Counted from the first letter of the stretch, positions 11,795 to 20,939 are shown. The stretch: DNA of 64,000 nucleotides from Imhoffiella purpurea (GCF_000585215.1 NZ_AONC01000040.1:62001-126000); one strand, 5' to 3'. The notes: a model not told the origin generated them from the letters alone. Numbers and translations are program-made.

Positions 11795-12535
11795 ATGCGG
11801 AGAATAGGACGCCTACCGCTGCCACCGGGAGCGGCATTTGCGTTACTGCGAAGGCAAGCCAAGGCAAACAGGCTGCGCGCGGAGCCAAATTTCGTACCGA
11901 GACGGTTTTGGGACAATGCTCGAAGATCGGGAGCCGTTCGAGCCGCCGAGGAGACGCTCAGGGAAATGGCCGGTGACACAGAGCGCTGCATGTACTGCGA
12001 GGATTCTCACGGCAGCGACATCGAGCATTTCTGGCCGAAGAGCCACTACCCCGAGCAGATGTTCGTTTGGCGAAATCTACTGCTCTGCTGTACTGAGTGC
12101 GGGCGGCTCAAGGGGACTCGATTCCCTTTGGACGAAACAGATGATCCGTTGCTGCTCGATCCTACGAGCGAGGATCCTTGGCAACACCTGGATTTCGATC
12201 CCGAGACCGGGAATATCGTCCCTCGCTTCGATATCGAGCAGAATGCCTTCTCCCGCAAGGGCGACTCAACCGTTGCCATTCTCGAACTCGATCGCCGCGA
12301 AGCCCTGGCGCGAGTCTATCTGCGTACCTATCGACGTCTCGTCCAGATCACGGCGGACGCAATCGATGACGCCAACCCGAATCTCGATTACCTGGTCGAG
12401 CGACTGCGAGCGGCCGACGATCACGGTTTGATCGCCTGGTGCCTTCATGGCGCAGGGAAGACGATGGATCCATTCTGCGTGCTTCGCGAGAAGCATCCCG
12501 ATGTTTGGAGCATCTGTTGCGAATGTCTTCCCTGA
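11795..12535 (+). CDS. HNH endonuclease, PtuB-like (Septu-type effector)
   Basis: A 246-residue protein with a zinc-binding HNH core: CMYCEDSHGSDIEHFWPKS (first CxxC plus the DIEHFWPK catalytic segment) and WRNLLLCCTECGRLKG (second CxxC plus the Asn). This is the TIGR02646/PtuB-like HNH arrangement. The N-terminal region is basic (MRRIGRLPLPPG, RRQAKANRLR), suited to nucleic-acid binding. It begins six bases after the ATPase stop and is surely co-transcribed. In Septu the ATPase gates this nuclease during infection; that role here is inferred. Confidence 0.8.
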   Translation: MRRIGRLPLPPGAAFALLRRQAKANRLRAEPNFVPRRFWDNARRSGAVRAAEETLREMAGDTERCMYCEDSHGSDIEHFWPKSHYPEQMFVWRNLLLCCTECGRLKGTRFPLDETDDPLLLDPTSEDPWQHLDFDPETGNIVPRFDIEQNAFSRKGDSTVAILELDRREALARVYLRTYRRLVQITADAIDDANPNLDYLVERLRAADDHGLIAWCLHGAGKTMDPFCVLREKHPDVWSICCECLP

Positions 12536-12604
12536 CGAATGTTGCTGCCGTCAGGTAGTTGGCCCAACCCCTGACCGGCATGGTGGCGATCTGGTCCATG
12601 CGGT

Positions 12605-15600
12605 TCAACGAATCGGCCCCAACTCCAGATTGTCCTCCGGCGCGCGCTCGTATCCGGCCCAGGCATCGAGGACGAGGAACGGCCTCTCATCCACGCCTGA
12701 ACCCTCGCGCGTCCCGTCTCCCGGCTCCAGCGTCAGTCCCGAGGATGCGATCCGGTAGCGCCAGGCCTCGGCGTCCGTGTCGTCGGGCCGCCAGCCGCCG
12801 TCCAGCCAGCTCCAGCGTTCGCCCGTGCCGTCCGCGACATGCACGTCGGACGTATTGGGCACGCCCAGCAGGAGCGTACCGGCTGCCTCTCCGAGATGGG
12901 CGGCGATCGTGTCTCCGAGATCCTGGCTTCCACGTATCTCGGCGAGCAGCCCGGCGAGCTGTTCCGGCGTCTGGCGCGCGGTCCAGTCGAGCGCGGCGAG
13001 CGGGGCATAGTCGCCCGCCCAGCCGTCCGAGGTGGCCGCCCACAGCGGGCCGACCGGATCCGAGCTGCCGGCGAGCGCCTGGGTGGTGGCGTCGGCGCCG
13101 CGCGCGAGCAGTGCCGTCAGCGCCTCGACGTCGTCGATCTCGGCGACGCAGAGCAGTCCGACCGCGCCCGGGACGCCCTCGGCGAGCCAGGGCGATCCCG
13201 GACCCTGGCGCAGATCGGCGTCATCGCGGATCTGACGGCGGGCGAGCTCGGTCGCGATGGCGGCGCGGCGCTTCCAGCGTCCGACGCCCTGGTCGGCGAC
13301 GTCCCAGTGCGGATCCTCGGCGAGGATCAGACTGTCGCCCGCGAGGCTCGAGTCCCCGAGCCCGCGCGGCCATTGCATCACCCGCCGCACCTCGGGCGCG
13401 GCGCCGAGGCGTCGTGCGACGCAGGTGCGCATCTCGGTCAGGTCCTCGGCGATGGTGACGGTCGCGTCGGCTCGGCTCGGATCCTGGGTATAGACGACGC
13501 CGTTCAGCTCGGTGCGCCCTGCCTCGGGTGCCCAGACGGCGGCGAAATCCAGCGGTCCGTCGAGCGTCCCTCCCTGTTCGGAGACATCCTTCCGGCCAGC
13601 GATCCGAAGGCTCCAGCGCCAGTCGCCGGCCGGCGCCGCGGCCCCGCTCGACAGGGTGGCGAGATACTCGGGCAGCTCGGCATCGGGCCAGAGCCCGAGC
13701 GCGGCCCGTTCGGCGGGGACGCGCAGCACCCGGTCCGGATCCAGTCCGAGCCTGGGCAGCACCTCGGCGGCGTGCAGCCAGAAGCCATTGGGCAGCAGCC
13801 AGGCGGGACGATCCTCGTCGTTCCAGCCGCGCACCGCTTGCGACCAAAGCAGTGCGACACGACATCCGGACGGGCCGCAATAGGGGAGACGCACGGCGAG
13901 ATGATCCTCCTCGACGATGGTCGCCGCCGGTCGTCCCTCGACCGTGGCGTTCTCCAACTGGAATCCATCCGGCAGCTCGGCATGCAGGATGCCCTCGTCG
14001 GTCCGCACCCCATCGAGCGTCCACTGGCCCCGCAGCATGCGCGCGTCCGGATCGAGCGTCAGATCGACCGACCCTCCCGCGACCGAGAAGGGCGCCGCCG
14101 AGGACAGCCAATGCGCCTCCCAGCGGGCGTCCTTGGCCTGGGTCTGGGCGAGCGTCTCGTAGCTGCCCTCGACCCGGTAGCGCTGATGGAGCAGCAGGGC
14201 GAGTCCGATCAGGGCGATCAGCGCTACGCCCGCCACCTGGCCGGCCGGTCCGCTGAGACGGGTGCGGAAGGCGCGCCAGCGGACGTTCCGGCCCGCGTCG
14301 GTTCCGCGCGGGGCTAGGCTCGCGGCCAGAGCCAGCAGCAGGATGACGAGCGTCAGCTTGAAGCCGCCCGATACCAGAATCTGCTCCATCCAGGGGGCGA
14401 ATCCGGTGAGCCCGGAGAGTGCGATGCCGACCGGGATGCCGATCTGCAGGGGCGGATAGGACACGAGCTCGGACTCGAAGTTGACCACCATCACGAAGGC
14501 CGCGAGCACCGAGGCGGCATAGGCCGGACCGGGACGTCGGATCGCCGCGTGCAGCAGGACGGTGACGGCGGCGAGCTCGAGCAGGGCGGGGAACAGGACC
14601 AGGACCTGGTGGCCCAGGGGCAGGGCGAGATCCAGATTGCGCGGATCCGTCAACACAGCCGTAATCAGGGTGCCGGCACCCGGAACCAGCGCCAGGATCA
14701 GGGTCAGAGCCCCGACCGCGACGAGCCGTCCGACCAGACGCACGCCCTCCGGGGCCGGGGCTGCGTCCAGCATCTCGCCGAGACCGATCTGGTCGTCGCG
14801 CCGCATCGTGGTGCCGACCAGTCCGGCGACGACGAAGGCGATGATGAGAAAGAAGAGCTCCGTCAGCAGCGGTGCGACCAGCTCGGGACGCGGCACCAAG
14901 GGGCCGTCGGCGTGCTGGACGACATGGAAGAAGGCGCCGACCACGGCGAGCAGAGTCAGGAAGACCAGCGCGCCCCAGAGCCCGCGCCGCCTCAGCAGTT
15001 GCCCGAGCTGCCAGAGCGATTCGGCGATCAACGCGCGCCACCAGGAGGGTCCGGTCACTGGACCGGGCAGGGACATGGGCGCCGATCCGGTCCGCGTCGC
15101 ACGGTTCGTCCTCGCGGTGGCCCTTCGTGGTGCCTGCTCCAGGATCAGCGACTCCCGCGTCGCGCGTCGGATCCCGATCCAGAGCAGGGCGAGCGGCACC
15201 AGGCACCAGAGCAGGCGGCTGAGGATCAGCGCCGGGGTCGGCGCCAGCAGGGCCGTGGATTTCTCGAGGGGCGTCCAGTGCTCGACCTGATGCTCGGCCT
15301 CGGCGAAGCCGGAGGGATCGAGCAGCGTGGCGAGGAAGGGACTGGCGTCCGCGCCCTTGAGCACGATCATGGAGACCATCCAGAAGGTCATGAGCGCGGC
15401 GGCGACGGCGAAGGGGCCGGCCAGCCCCCGGGTGCGGATCGCCGCCAGGTAATAGAGGGAGCCGGCGCCGAGCGCCAGGGGCAGGGTGAAGACCAGCCAG
15501 GCCCAGGCGAACGCCGCCCAGGGCGCGGGCGCGACCGAGCCGGGCGGCACGGCGCCGATCCATTCCAGCAGGGGCGCGGCCAGGAAGCCGACGATCTGCG

Positions 15601-15961
15601 AGCTGCCGACCAGCAGCGCGACCCCGAGCGCCCCGATGAAGCGGGCCGTCAGCCAGCCGGACAGCGGCATGGGCGCGGTCAGCACCAGCTCGTTCAGACG
15701 CGCCGAGCGGTCGCGCAGGATCGGCTGGGCGAAGACCCAGGCCCAGGCGAAGAAGAGGAAGAAGGCGTCGCCCGAGGTCATGAGATAGACCAGGCTCGGC
15801 GCGTTGCGCGGGATGTCGACCGCGCCCATGTCGCGCAGATAGCCCGAATTGGCGAGCACCATCAGCAGATAGCCGACGAGCACCAGAAAGATGAGCGCGA
15901 CGACCCCGCTGCGCAGCCCGGCCCTCAGCTCGTCGAGCGCCTCGTGCCAGAAGGGGCTCAT
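12605..15961 (-). CDS. ABC-2 type permease with degenerate M1-aminopeptidase-like C-terminal domain
   Basis: An 1118-residue inner-membrane protein. Residues 1-560 hold two sets of about six hydrophobic segments each, consistent with a permease dimer in one chain. A further membrane helix near 580-600 anchors a periplasmic C-terminal half. That half resembles the M1-peptidase domain of permease/aminopeptidase fusions (WLAEGVPGAVGLL matches the conserved WLxEG region), but no HExxH zinc motif is present, so peptidase activity is unlikely. Its ATG overlaps the stop of the ATPase gene. The substrate is unknown. Confidence 0.78.
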   Translation of the reverse strand: MSPFWHEALDELRAGLRSGVVALIFLVLVGYLLMVLANSGYLRDMGAVDIPRNAPSLVYLMTSGDAFFLFFAWAWVFAQPILRDRSARLNELVLTAPMPLSGWLTARFIGALGVALLVGSSQIVGFLAAPLLEWIGAVPPGSVAPAPWAAFAWAWLVFTLPLALGAGSLYYLAAIRTRGLAGPFAVAAALMTFWMVSMIVLKGADASPFLATLLDPSGFAEAEHQVEHWTPLEKSTALLAPTPALILSRLLWCLVPLALLWIGIRRATRESLILEQAPRRATARTNRATRTGSAPMSLPGPVTGPSWWRALIAESLWQLGQLLRRRGLWGALVFLTLLAVVGAFFHVVQHADGPLVPRPELVAPLLTELFFLIIAFVVAGLVGTTMRRDDQIGLGEMLDAAPAPEGVRLVGRLVAVGALTLILALVPGAGTLITAVLTDPRNLDLALPLGHQVLVLFPALLELAAVTVLLHAAIRRPGPAYAASVLAAFVMVVNFESELVSYPPLQIGIPVGIALSGLTGFAPWMEQILVSGGFKLTLVILLLALAASLAPRGTDAGRNVRWRAFRTRLSGPAGQVAGVALIALIGLALLLHQRYRVEGSYETLAQTQAKDARWEAHWLSSAAPFSVAGGSVDLTLDPDARMLRGQWTLDGVRTDEGILHAELPDGFQLENATVEGRPAATIVEEDHLAVRLPYCGPSGCRVALLWSQAVRGWNDEDRPAWLLPNGFWLHAAEVLPRLGLDPDRVLRVPAERAALGLWPDAELPEYLATLSSGAAAPAGDWRWSLRIAGRKDVSEQGGTLDGPLDFAAVWAPEAGRTELNGVVYTQDPSRADATVTIAEDLTEMRTCVARRLGAAPEVRRVMQWPRGLGDSSLAGDSLILAEDPHWDVADQGVGRWKRRAAIATELARRQIRDDADLRQGPGSPWLAEGVPGAVGLLCVAEIDDVEALTALLARGADATTQALAGSSDPVGPLWAATSDGWAGDYAPLAALDWTARQTPEQLAGLLAEIRGSQDLGDTIAAHLGEAAGTLLLGVPNTSDVHVADGTGERWSWLDGGWRPDDTDAEAWRYRIASSGLTLEPGDGTREGSGVDERPFLVLDAWAGYERAPEDNLELGPIR

Positions 15962-16845
15962 GCCGCGGCCTCCAGGACGCCGGCACCGGCGAGCGCCACA
16001 TGGTAGGCGTCCTCCAGCCGCGGCCGATGGGCATCGAAGCGCTCGTCCGGCGCCCGGTCCGACTCCAGGATGGCCAGGGTGCCGCCTGGGACGGCCGAGA
16101 GATGCACGGCCGGGGGCGGCGTCTCGCCGCGCGGCACGACCCGCGACCAGAGCCGGTCCGCGAGCCGTCCGGTGAGCTCGGCGGGCGTGCCCTCGGCGAC
16201 GATGCGCCCCTCGGCGAGGATGGCGACCCGCGAGCAGAGGTTCTCGACATCCTCGACGATATGGGTCGAGAGCAGTACCACCGCTTCGGCGGCCACGTCC
16301 GCCAGCACGCGATGGAAGCGGTTGCGCTCGGCCGGGTCGAGCCCGGCGGTCGGCTCGTCGACGATCAGCAGCCGGGGCGCTCCGATCAGGGCGAGGGCGA
16401 TGCCGAAACGGCGCAGCATGCCACCCGAATAGGTCGCGACCGCCCGGTCGGCGGCCTCGGCGAGGTTGACCCGCTCGAGCAGGGTCGCGATCTCGGCGCG
16501 TCGTTCGCGGCGCTCGGTGCGGCCCTTGAGCCAGGCGAAGCGGGTCAGCAGCTCGCGTCCGGTGACGCCCGGATAGGCCCCGATCTGCTGCGGCAGATAG
16601 CCGAGACGGCCGCGCACCCGGTCGGGCTCGGCGAGCAGGTCGATCCCGTCGAGACGGATCTCGCCGCGATCGGGCGTCTGCAGCGTCGCCAGGGTGCGCA
16701 TCAGGGTGCTCTTGCCGGCACCGTTCGGGCCGAGCAGCCCGTAGAGTCCGGGCGCCACCTCGAGATCGATGCCGCGCAGGGCCGCGATACCGTTGGGATA
16801 GGTCTTGGCGAGACCACGAATGGAGAGTCCTTCGGTCGGAGACAT
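15958..16845 (-). CDS. ABC transporter ATP-binding protein
   Basis: A 295-residue ATPase with Walker A GPNGAGKST, Q-loop LPQQIG, signature YSGGMLRR, Walker B LLIVDEPTAGLDP and H-loop STHIVED. About 60 residues follow the nucleotide-binding domain, as in ABC-2 exporters. The downstream permease starts inside its stop codon, forming a two-gene export system on the minus strand. Function cannot be narrowed further from sequence. Confidence 0.9.
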   Translation of the reverse strand: MSPTEGLSIRGLAKTYPNGIAALRGIDLEVAPGLYGLLGPNGAGKSTLMRTLATLQTPDRGEIRLDGIDLLAEPDRVRGRLGYLPQQIGAYPGVTGRELLTRFAWLKGRTERRERRAEIATLLERVNLAEAADRAVATYSGGMLRRFGIALALIGAPRLLIVDEPTAGLDPAERNRFHRVLADVAAEAVVLLSTHIVEDVENLCSRVAILAEGRIVAEGTPAELTGRLADRLWSRVVPRGETPPPAVHLSAVPGGTLAILESDRAPDERFDAHRPRLEDAYHVALAGAGVLEAAA

Positions 16846-17104
16846 GGTGGGTTCCGTTCGGTCGTGAGTCGGTCGGGCGCTGGGGGCCGGGGGCCGGGGG
16901 CCGGCGCCGCGAGCCTCATGAGTGAGAATGCATCTGAGACATATTCACTTTTCGGGCGGAGGGCGGCCTACTCGAAACAGGAAGAATCCTGTTCCGAACG
17001 GGAAGATCTTTGGCGGGTGTTGGGGGGAGGCGCGGAGGAGAGCCGAGATAGCACAACGCCGCCATGCCCTGCGCGATGACCAGTGCGAGCGCATCAAAGA
17101 TCGG
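16846..17104. other. Gene-free spacer
   Basis: No supported gene. The segment near 16880-16907 holds three tandem copies of a GGGGGCC-type unit, probably simple-sequence drift. It separates the ABC operon from a block of broken genes. Confidence 0.4.
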
Positions 17105-17567
17105 TCATGGGCTGCCTTGTTCGTTTTCTTGAGCGATGCGCCGCCAGCGCTCCCAGACGATGTCGGCACGGCCAGGATCGGTGATGTTTCCGGCGATGGC
17201 GTAGTCGAAGTCTGGATGCCGCAGCAGGCGGGCGAATTCTTGGGCGATGTAGGTACTGACGTCCCGGTCGGCCGAGGCGATCTCGTCACCGAGCGCCTTG
17301 CGTCCATCCACCAGTGTGAGGATGTCTTCCAGGTCGTGACTGCGCAGGAGATCCTCGTTGCCCCGTCCCTTGAATGCCTCCAGCTTGGTGGCGACGAAGT
17401 AGACGGGGTCGAGCAGGTTGATGCAAAGATCGTGGTCCAGCCGGTAGGTCTGCGAGGTCTTCAATGCCCGGCCGTACCAGCGATTGGTGAACCCCAGGAT
17501 GCTGGCATCGGTGGGCATGAAGTCGACGATGAGCTCGCCGAGCCGCATCCGGCAAATGACGTCGTCC
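17105..17567 (-). pseudogene. 5'-truncated AbiEii-like nucleotidyltransferase-fold protein
   Basis: The C-terminal portion of a protein of the predicted nucleotidyltransferase (AbiEii-like) group: CRMRLGELIVDFMPTD, ILGFTNRWYGRAL, PVYFVATKLEAFKGRG and LRSHDLEDILTLVDGR are recognisable. The frame continues upstream to 17659, but sequence before about 17567 is antisense to the neighbouring reverse transcriptase fragment, so the native N-terminus has been lost. Such proteins act as toxins or tRNA-modifying enzymes elsewhere; this copy is probably non-functional. Confidence 0.6.
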
Positions 17568-17599
17568 TCACCGTGACCCGGACAGCGCGACGGGCGGGA

Positions 17600-18066
17600 C
17601 TTTCCCGAGTTTGCACGTTCGAGCCTGCCGGCGATCCGCCAAGCCCTGCGCGAGGGCACCTATCGGCCACAGCCGGTCAGACGGGTGACGATTCTCAAGC
17701 CGAACGGTGGCGAGCGTCTGCTCGGCATCCTGACGATGATGGATCGCGTTATCCAACAAGCCATCGCGCAAGTTCTGGGGCCGATCTTCGATCCAGAGTT
17801 CTCGGATGCGAGCTTCAGCTTTTCGCGCACCATCTATGACACGCGCCCTTTGAGGACGCCTGCGGTGGCTCAAAATCGCTCCCGGCGATTTGGTCGACCA
17901 GGGCGCTCCGCCCATGGAGCACTGAGGCAGGTACAAGACCATATCGGCGACGGTTTCCGCATCGCGGTCGACCTGGACCTGGCGAAATTCTTCGACACGG
18001 TCCGGCACAACGTCCTGATGGCCCGCGTGGGTCGGAAGGTGCGCAACAAGCGGCTGCTGGCGCTCC
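17600..18066 (+). pseudogene. Group II intron reverse transcriptase/maturase fragment
   Basis: An open frame encoding RT motifs in order: LPAIRQALREGTYRPQPVRR, then ILKPNGGERLLGI, DRVIQQAIAQVLGPIFDPEF, SDASFSF, GRSAHGALRQVQDHIGDGF and [20 protein letters not shown]. Between SFSF and GRSAH about 24 foreign residues replace the expected one or two. The frame ends soon after VRNKRLLAL, before the YADD catalytic box. N-terminus, catalytic centre and maturase domain are missing, so this is a dead remnant. No intron RNA structure was identified around it. Confidence 0.75.
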
Positions 18067-18069
18067 CAT

Positions 18070-18492
18070 TTGCGCTCCGTCCGCACCCTGCACGATGAGG
18101 ATCTCGCGGCCGGTGTCGGTGAGGGGTTCCTGCCCGATGCGCTGGCACTCAAGTCTCCGCATGCGCCGAGCGAATGGATCGGGCAGTACGTCTCTCCCAG
18201 CCCCAAGCTGGCCACGGATCCCAAGGGCGGCAAAGTCCGCCGACATCATCTGGACGAGTCCGGGATGCCGCGTGCTGTCAAGCAGGCGGCCCAGTCCGCC
18301 GGGATCGCGAAACGGGTCAACTGTCATGCGCTGCGTCACAGCTTCGCGAGCCATCTGCTCGAAGACGGCTATGACATTCGCTCGGTCAAGGAACTGCTCG
18401 GCCATGCGGACGTCTCGACTACCATGATCTATACGCATGTCATGAACCGGCCTGGGGTCCTGCCGGTGAAGAGCCCCGTCGACGGACTTTGA
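18070..18492 (+). pseudogene. Integron integrase (IntI) C-terminal remnant
   Basis: About 140 residues of a tyrosine recombinase with the IntI-specific insert: [48 protein letters not shown]. Box II follows ([19 protein letters not shown]), then [16 protein letters not shown] with the catalytic Tyr. The N-terminal SAM-like domain and box I Arg are absent. It abuts the reverse transcriptase fragment upstream and a cytochrome b561 fragment downstream on the opposite strand. This is one of the clearest fossils in the window; it cannot recombine alone. Confidence 0.82.
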
Positions 18493-18738
18493 TGCGTTCC
18501 GCGAGGGTATGGATCCCGGCCAGGGACACCAGCGCGATGGCGAGGACGAGAAGGACGTCGCCTGCCAGCTCGGCCTGGCTCAGCAATCCGGTCAGGGTCG
18601 CCGGGATGTGGAGCAGGCCGAAGATGTCGAGCGACCGGCCGTCGACGGTCGAGATCGGATAGCCGCTCGCGATCACCAGGAACGGCAGCCGTTAGAGCAG
18701 GGCACGCATCAGGCGCGCGATGCGCTCAAGATGCCGAG
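18488..18738 (-). pseudogene. Cytochrome b561-family C-terminal fragment with internal stop
   Basis: Minus-strand translation gives ERIARLMRALL, a TAA stop where a Tyr codon (TAC) would restore the frame, then LPFLVIASGYPISTVDGR, LDIFGLLHIPATL and two hydrophobic helices. GYxIST.DGR followed by DxFGLxxIPxL is typical of cytochrome b561 membrane proteins. The 5' portion is cut at the TonB receptor stop (18740) and the 3' end runs antisense into the integrase fragment. A broken gene. Confidence 0.6.
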
Positions 18739-18739
18739 G

Positions 18740-20872
18740 CTAGCCGCCGAAGGGCACGTTCAGACTCAGACGGATGTCGCGGCCGGGACTCAGGGTATAG
18801 CCCTTATAGGTATCCAGGAAGTCTCGGTATTCGGTATCGAACAGGTTGCTGACCGTCAGATCGAGTCGTGCGAGACGGTTGCCGAATGCCCGCAGCGCGA
18901 TGCCGGCCTCCAGATCCATCAGGGTGTAGGCATCGGTGGAGGCGGTACCGAACGGCATGTCGTCGAACTGGGCGAAGGGCTCGCCGGGTGCGGCATCCTT
19001 GGAGGCGTTGTGCCGGACCTTCAGGGTCAGGTAGGGCTCGCGGATCGGACCACGGTCGTCGAAGCGGTAGGTGGCGGCGAGACGCAGCGAATCCGCCGGC
19101 AATAGGGGCAGATCCTCGTCGGTGCGGTCGTTGGTGCCGCGCACCAGTTCCAGTGCCCCGGACAGTTCCAGGCGATCGGTCAGATCCCAGTGCGCCTCGA
19201 GTTCGAGGCCCGTCAGCAGGGCGTCGTCCTGCTGGTAGACGAAGACGGGAAGGTTGCCGCGCGCTTCGCCCGTGTCCTGCAGATAGATGTAGTCCGAGAT
19301 GCTGTTGCGATACAGGGTCGCGCTCGCCCGCAAGCGGGGCGACTGCCAGCGCAGCCCGAGATCCAGGTTCAAGGACTTCTCCGCGTCCAGGTCCGGGTTG
19401 CCCTGCTGAATGGCGGCGACGCCGCCGTGCACGCCGTCGGCATAGAGCTCGAACAGGCTCGGCGCGCGAAAGCCTCGGGCGAGATTGCCCGCCAGGGCCA
19501 GACGGTCCGTCAGCCTGTAGACGGCTCCCAGGGATCCGCTGAGCACGCTGTAATCGTGCGTGACCCGGCCCGGGAAGCCCAGATCGCCGCTGGTCTTGCT
19601 CGCGTCGGCCGTCACGCTGTGCCAGTCATGACGCAGTCCTGTCTGCAGGGTCAGGGGACCCATGTCCTTGCTCTCGAAAAGGAAGAAGGCAAGATTGCTG
19701 ACCTCTCCACCCGGTGCCAGTACCGTGGTGCCGCGCGAGTATTGCGTCTTGTGCGCGTACTCCATCCCGAGGGTGCCGCCATCGAAGGGGCCTAGGGCGT
19801 CGTGCATGGCCTCGAGGCGTGCCTGATAGAGATCGAATTCCAGATGGACGGTGCCGTCATAGCCCTGCTCTCGCGTGCGTCCCTCGGAGTTGGCGCGACG
19901 CAGATTGTTCTGCCATGAGAGGGTGGGGTTGAGCGTCCAGCCGGAGGCGAGCGGCAGATCGCCGGACACCTGCACCTCGTCGTTGCGCAGCCAGAGCCCG
20001 ATGCCTTTTCCGGTCGGCAGGAGATAATTGTTCTCGTCGTTCCACTGGCTGATGCGAACGTCGAATTCGCCGATGCCGGTCATGAGTCCCATGCCGAACT
20101 GGGCATTGGCCTGGTCGAAATCCGTGTGCGGCAGGCGGCCGGTGAATTTGGGATCGGTGGGGTCGCCCGAGCCTGGTGCGGTCGCCGCATCCGGGGTGTC
20201 GAGATCGCCGGCCGAGCGGCGGATGAGACCGGTATAGAGACTCAGGATGTCGTTGTTGGCGCGTGCCTTCAGGCCCGCATCCCATTGATCGTTATTGCTG
20301 TGATACACGAGCAGGGTGTCGGCGCTGGTTTGCAGGGTACCGTCGCCGCTGAAGTCGAAGGCCGGCCCTTGAACGTCGATGGCACCGCCGAGCGCGCCCG
20401 ATCCGTATAGCAGACTGGAGGCACCGCGCACCACCTCGATCCGCTCGGCCAGGAAGGGATCGATGTTCGGCGGGTGGCGCGCGCCGTATTGCTGGTAGTC
20501 GACACTCATACCATTCGACAGCACCTGGACCTGATAGCCGCTCAAGCCGCGGATCACCGGCTTGCCCACCTGATTGCCCGCGGTGATCGAGTCGACGCCG
20601 GGCAGTTCCTGCAGCGTTTCGCCCAGGGTAGAGCGCTCGCGGCGCCGCAGTTCCTCGCCCGTGAGGACCGAGATATTGGCTGCCTGCAGACGCGGGTCGC
20701 CCGGCGTGGGAACGCCTGCGGTGACCTCGATGACATCCAGTTCGGTGTACTCGGCGAACCCGGTTTCGGCGCTGGCGCGCGGTACCGCCATGATCGCCGG
20801 ACCCACGCTGCCGATGAGTGCAATGGTTGCGACCGATGGCCAATTTCTGTTGGGACTGCAGCACAGAGTCAT
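18740..20872 (-). CDS. TonB-dependent outer-membrane receptor, possibly zinc (ZnuD-like)
   Basis: A 710-residue receptor with signal peptide, plug domain (LGETLQELPGVDSITAGNQV, PVIRGLSGYQVQVLSNGMS, RIEVVRGASSLLYGSGALGG) and a beta-barrel ending in ...LSLNVPFGG. There is no N-terminal signalling extension, so it is not a FecA-type transducer. The APVIRGQ-like and RHPPNIDPF segments recall ZnuD-like metal receptors, and a Zur-like palindrome lies about 50 bases before the start. Substrate assignment is inference; siderophore or cobalamin uptake remain possible. GAGG precedes ATG 20872. Confidence 0.85.
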   Translation of the reverse strand: MTLCCSPNRNWPSVATIALIGSVGPAIMAVPRASAETGFAEYTELDVIEVTAGVPTPGDPRLQAANISVLTGEELRRRERSTLGETLQELPGVDSITAGNQVGKPVIRGLSGYQVQVLSNGMSVDYQQYGARHPPNIDPFLAERIEVVRGASSLLYGSGALGGAIDVQGPAFDFSGDGTLQTSADTLLVYHSNNDQWDAGLKARANNDILSLYTGLIRRSAGDLDTPDAATAPGSGDPTDPKFTGRLPHTDFDQANAQFGMGLMTGIGEFDVRISQWNDENNYLLPTGKGIGLWLRNDEVQVSGDLPLASGWTLNPTLSWQNNLRRANSEGRTREQGYDGTVHLEFDLYQARLEAMHDALGPFDGGTLGMEYAHKTQYSRGTTVLAPGGEVSNLAFFLFESKDMGPLTLQTGLRHDWHSVTADASKTSGDLGFPGRVTHDYSVLSGSLGAVYRLTDRLALAGNLARGFRAPSLFELYADGVHGGVAAIQQGNPDLDAEKSLNLDLGLRWQSPRLRASATLYRNSISDYIYLQDTGEARGNLPVFVYQQDDALLTGLELEAHWDLTDRLELSGALELVRGTNDRTDEDLPLLPADSLRLAATYRFDDRGPIREPYLTLKVRHNASKDAAPGEPFAQFDDMPFGTASTDAYTLMDLEAGIALRAFGNRLARLDLTVSNLFDTEYRDFLDTYKGYTLSPGRDIRLSLNVPFGG

Positions 20873-20921
20873 AGGGGCCTCACTAATCTATCGGCTCGGA
20901 TCGAGCCTATCTGATCGAATC

Positions 20922-20939
20922 AAAATGTAATGATATAAC
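20922..20939. promoter_or_regulatory. Zur-box-like palindrome upstream of TonB receptor
   Basis: On the minus strand the site reads GTTATATCATTACATTT, close to the gammaproteobacterial Zur pattern GTTATAnTATAACATTT (two mismatches in the right half). It is AT-rich against the GC-rich background and lies about 50 bases before the receptor start, where a repressor would block transcription. Confidence 0.45.

Noticed and set aside
16880-16910. Triple GGGGGCC repeat as a possible CRISPR-like or satellite array
   Set aside because: Three seven-base units without spacers are simple-sequence repetition. No CRISPR repeat-spacer pattern was seen anywhere in the window.
18440-18487. Continuation of the cytochrome b561 frame through the integrase end
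   Set aside because: These last codons ([10 protein letters not shown]) are antisense to the IntI C-terminus and are not part of either native protein.
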